Shown in pieces: positions 60,360 through 64,000 of a DNA stretch of 64,000 bases (positions within the stretch are counted from its first letter, which is position 1; each line of letters begins with the position of its first letter). The position numbers were made by a program, and so were the translations under genes. Source of the DNA: Cannabis sativa (Eukaryota > Streptophyta > Magnoliopsida > Rosales > Cannabaceae); NCBI RefSeq assembly GCF_029168945.1, contig NC_083602.1, forward strand, positions 25,593,323 to 25,657,322. Reading direction: 5' to 3'. The notes beneath the pieces were generated by a model that did no database searches, was not told the origin of the DNA, and saw only the letters and a program-made list of their open reading frames with translations.

Positions 60360-61532
60360 AGTCTAAGGTTCGAGTCTTTCCTGAGTACTTATGTAACAAT
60401 TGTTATAATTCCCCGATACCCGTAGGGTTAGGCGGGGTTGTTAGTTTTAAGAAACGAAAAAAAAAAAAAAAGAAACCCCAAATCATAAAATTTGTAACCA
60501 TTTTCATACATGAGTTGTCAAGTTGGGTTTATAGAGACATAGATGATGAAATCTTAGATAAAAAAGGTTACAACTCCGCAAAGACAAAGACAACATTGGC
60601 AAATGAGGCTTCATTATTGATGTGAGCTGCTTTTTCTAATTTTTCTTTTTGTAATTATTTTAAGAATTGAATATTTATTTAGAAAGTTAATGAAAGTTAT
60701 TGGTTATTTAAGATTTTTGCTCCTAAATTATGATCTATACATGATTTTGCCATATGAATTTTTGAAAAATTATTCCATATATTATTTTTTAACTTTTTTT
60801 TAATTTACAGTTTGGGTTGCTTCGGTAATTTTTGAGGTAGTTTTTATGTGGATTTTAGTTGCAATTTAAGTTGTTCCGTGAGTGGTTATGGGGGGTTTTA
60901 TATAGAATTTCGTAAAAATGCAAAAGACAAAAAAAACTATTTTGAAGTGTAAAAATAAAAAAATTCTTAAATTTTGATGTTTCTGCTTGCCTTTATGATT
61001 CAGGGGATAGCCAACACGTAAGGAACACATTTGTTGATAGAGTTTTCTTTAGGATTGGAGGGAACTATATCATCCAAGCAATGGTCGTTTGATGAACAAG
61101 TTACAATAAAAATTATCCCCTTACAAGAGAGATAGAAAGAACCTCATTCCACAAAACACTAATTTTTCTATGTACTCGAATATCTTTGAATCGCACTTAG
61201 GGATATTGATAATATGCATAATCCTAATGGTCTTTCAATAGTAATAGAGTGCAGCTTGTACATTACATCTACTATGCAAGTAGTTTCATATAATGTGATT
61301 TGGTTAAAAGCATTGTATCATTTGGTGCCAAGTGCCAACATGTATAAAACTGTTTATTAAAGTTTTAAAAAGATAAATTAGCTTTGTGGGGCCTCAAATT
61401 TCAAAAATTTACAATGTAAAGAAAGAGAAACCTTAAATAATTATATCACTCTACTTACAAAAATCTAAAAAAAAAAAATTAAAACCTTAAATAAAACTAA
61501 CAATACGTGGCTCGCCACGTAACATTCACCTA
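60360..61532. other. 3' part of Helitron H2, no gene seen
   Basis: Non-coding AT-rich filler between the ankyrin stop codon and the terminal hairpin. About 60820-60980 resembles, inverted, bases 190-310. Confidence 0.5.
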
Positions 61533-61766
61533 GTTATATATATTGGTATATATATTTTTCTTAAGTAGCAACGGATTTTTTTAATATAGCAACTGTTACA
61601 TCATAAGTGTTGGCATAGGATATTTAAATTTATTCTTTAAAAAAGTATAATTTACAATTTGATACTATTAGTAACACTTTTTCTATAACAGTTACTAATT
61701 TGAAAAATAAATAAATTCCCAACACTTATTTTCCAAATAATGCTAAATGTGATTTATGTAGTAGTG

Positions 61767-62572
61767 CATATCACTATCAAGATAATGTCTTGATTTTAAA
61801 ATATGGATGACCACTTTGTTTTTATAATTTCTCTTTTATTTCATTCTTGAAATTATTTTCACTAAAATTGGACACCAAAATATGTCAAAATTTTTGCTTA
61901 TGCACATAACCAAAATTGATTTAGAATTTGAGTTTTAAATCAAATAACTAATCAACAATGTCTTATCACATTTTGATTAAGTTTGTGGCTCACCCCCACA
62001 TTTCCACCATAAAGTGTATATAAAATATCACTTTTGTATATTTTTCTCTTGAAATAACTCTATAAGGTCACTTTGAAAATATCATTTGACATTTTTAGTT
62101 TTCTCAACAAAATTAAATATCAAACTCACATCACCATTTAAAAAATAATGTGATGATTTGTTCCCATAATTTTAACATTGTCTCCTCATTGAGATTAGCC
62201 CAAAATTATTCCAAAGTTGACAAAATTCTCATCAATTTTGTTCACCACTTTAGTTATTTAAGATTCAAAATTACTTTTCCAACTTTGTTATCTTTTCACA
62301 ATTTTCGAATCCACCATGATTTACTTTGATTTGAGTCTAAAAATTGCTCTTCCAATTATGACTCATTTTATAAGTTTGGATCCACTTTTGATCCATTTGT
62401 TCTTGCTATAACAAGACAAATCTTATAAGTGTAACTCTCATAGTTTACTTTCTCATCTCATAAAATGAGATAAAAACCACTAATGGAAAAATAATTCCAA
62501 AACTCCATTCAAAAAATGATGAATACATCTTTTCCATCATTATCACTATTATTATTATCATATACACTAACA
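61767..62572. mobile_element. degenerate element C sequence, continued
   Basis: Resumes after the CACTA insertion with the same style of text as 55084-56058. No gene or domain recognised. Confidence 0.4.
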
Positions 62573-62980
62573 CTATGTTTGGTAGAGGGGAGAGGAGGGA
62601 GGGGGAGGGGTGGAGAGAGGGATTGGAAAATCCTCTTGTTTGGCAAGAAGGAGAGAAGAAGTGAGAGGAGAGATGGGAGAGGGTCTCCCTCCAACCACAT
62701 TATTTTTAATCCCTCTTAACATGTCTTAACATGGGGGAATTCAAGAAAAAGACAAAAAAATTATACAATTTTTTTTTCTACCCTTGAAAAAAATAATATA
62801 TAATTATATTAAAAATAATAAAATAGTAATTTTAATATTTATTTTACTCTTCATTTTTCCTTATATACTCCTAATACTAAACAACACAAAGGAGAACAAA
62901 TATCATTTCCATCCCTCCTACTCTCCATCTTTTCTACACTCTCCATCCATCCTACTCTCTCTCCTTCCTACCAAACATAG
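62573..62980. mobile_element. hAT-like MITE
   Basis: Terminal inverted repeats CTATGTTTGGTAGAGGGGAG (left) and CTATGTTTGGTAGGAAGGAG (right, complemented) with purine-rich and pyrimidine-rich arms. About 408 bp. Open frames here are artefacts of the purine arms. Confidence 0.8.
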
Positions 62981-63362
62981 CCTAAATATAATTAGTTACA
63001 CATGTTACATATCTCGCATTATTAATTTACATCACAACTATACATCGCATATATATAACATATACTCATCATAATATATATCATCTCCACATAATATATA
63101 TTATATATGTATCACATACATAAATATTCTCATCATAAATATATATTATCATATATTCAACATATATAATAAATATAACTCATATACATGTTATATATTA
63201 TATATCTAACATATACATATTAACATGTAACATATTCAAATATCATATTATATATCACTATAATAATATGACATATACACTGATACATATACAACGTATA
63301 TATATCTCATATACAATAACATAAAAATCTATATCTCAACATAAGAAAATATATGTTAATAT
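62981..63362. other. TA-rich low-complexity DNA
   Basis: Degenerate 'catatata' repeats, no gene. Confidence 0.8.
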
Positions 63363-64000
63363 TGTTGGATATTATTTTACCAGGATCTTAGATCTACTCA
63401 CAAGTATGTTGTTTAACACCCTAAATATGAACTTTCTAAAACGATAAAATAAACACATATAAAGTTAAGAAAACCTTACATTGATGCAGCGGAATTAATG
63501 TCTCCTTCCACTCAGATCTCTAACCCTTGTATCCTTTCTGTCGCAGAGTATAATCAAGATTTGAGCCCGAATGTCCTTCTCTTTGAGTTTGATCCTTCAC
63601 AATCTTCCAATCTATGATTGAGTTACTGCTTGCTGTGTGTGGGCACTCACTCTTTCACTAGGGTCAAAATTTAGGAAGAGAAAAGAGAGAGAGGGGTTTC
63701 GGCCAAGGTATAGAAAAGGGAAGGCTCAGTTTTTTCTGAAGAGAGAATTTTCTGTCAAAAAAGGTTATTAAAGCATGTTTTTGACTGGGCCATCACTTTA
63801 TATTTATAGGCAACTACTAGGTTTAGGTTAGGAATTATTTGGCATTAAATAATGAAAATATCAATTTGAAATTTCACAATAAGTGGCCGGCCAAGGTGTA
63901 TAGAATGGGCCCCACTTGATTTTGCAGTTTTAATAAATTTTATTTCTATTTTCTCAAAAACGCTAATTTTCCAATTCTAACCATTTAAATGCCAAAACTA
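63363..64000 (-). mobile_element. B-family LTR (B3), partial, minus strand
   Basis: Begins TGTTGGATATTATTTTACC, the complement of the B1/B2 3' end (GGTAAAATAATTTCCAACA in B2), and continues to match to the window end, including the TATA region (ctataaatataaag, minus sense, near 63800). Whether it is a solo LTR or part of a full element lies outside the window. Confidence 0.9.

Larger units (their letters stand above)
57057..61533 (+). mobile_element. Helitron H2 carrying a chimeric gene capture
   Basis: 5' TCTTTATATATTAAAAGTG preceded by A. 3' hairpin ACGTGGC-TC-GCCACGT at 61505-61520, AACATTCAC, then CTAG followed by T. Termini match H1. It is 4477 bp with no Rep/helicase, so non-autonomous. 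It holds exons of two unrelated plant genes in sense orientation: ankyrin exons, then START-type exons, then more ankyrin exons. Confidence 0.94.
56059..61766. mobile_element. non-autonomous CACTA element hosting Helitron H2
   Basis: The left end is CACTACTAGAAAAAGTAAAT and the right end, complemented, is CACTACTACATAAATCACAT; both continue to TTTAGC. A 3-bp target duplication CAT lies at 56056-56058 and 61767-61769. Subterminal 'gcaacacttt' repeats occur in both arms. Without H2 the element is about 1.2 kb and has no transposase. Confidence 0.9.

Overview
The window is nuclear DNA of a flowering plant, most likely a eudicot. It is AT-rich, its genes are cut by short introns, it carries plant-type U1 snRNA genes with plant USE/TATA promoters, and it is full of plant transposon families (Athila/Tat-like Gypsy, Cassandra, Helitron, CACTA, Mutator-like and hAT-like elements). 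Host species cannot be fixed from the sequence; a rosid is a guess.

The gene island (about 5.0-14.1 kb, plus 36.1-39.1 kb) is an array of two unrelated gene types. Three intact ten-exon genes on the + strand each encode a 323-residue cysteine synthase / O-acetylserine(thiol)lyase. Four U1 spliceosomal RNA genes lie on the opposite strand. The order is U1-1, U1-2, OASTL-1, U1-3, OASTL-2, U1-4, about 22.8 kb of nested transposons, then OASTL-3. The alternation suggests that a [U1 + OASTL] unit was tandemly duplicated. U1-1 has a base change inside its 5' splice-site recognition sequence. Intron 2 of all three OASTL genes begins with GC instead of GT.

The block between OASTL-2 and OASTL-3 (14.1-36 kb) is nested. 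A degenerate LTR element (remnant D) was split by a solo LTR (B1, target duplication ATTGG). B1 was split by a 13.4-kb Athila/Tat-like Gypsy element on the minus strand (RE1). RE1 was split inside pol by another solo LTR of the B family (B2, target duplication GAAGC). To its right are a duplicated segment of about 1 kb and several MITEs, one of which has its empty site preserved in the other copy.

Right of OASTL-3 no intact host gene is visible. In order there are: a 2.8-kb Pack-MULE carrying the N-terminal part of an ERF transcription-factor gene with its AP2 core missing; a 1.5-kb Helitron (H1); a Mutator-like TIR element; a LINE RNase-H scrap; and an LTR fragment (C). C holds a gag-protease-only Gypsy element (RE2, a relative of RE1). 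Next to C is a non-autonomous CACTA element that holds a 4.5-kb Helitron (H2). H2 carries a chimera of two captured genes: ankyrin-repeat exons (AKRP/EMB506-like) interrupted by six exons of a START/lipid-transfer-type gene. The window ends in a third B-type LTR on the minus strand.

Cysteine synthase makes cysteine from O-acetylserine and sulfide, and U1 RNA recognises 5' splice sites. No functional link between them is implied; they were probably duplicated together as neighbours. All assignments rest on reading the sequence. No database search was run.
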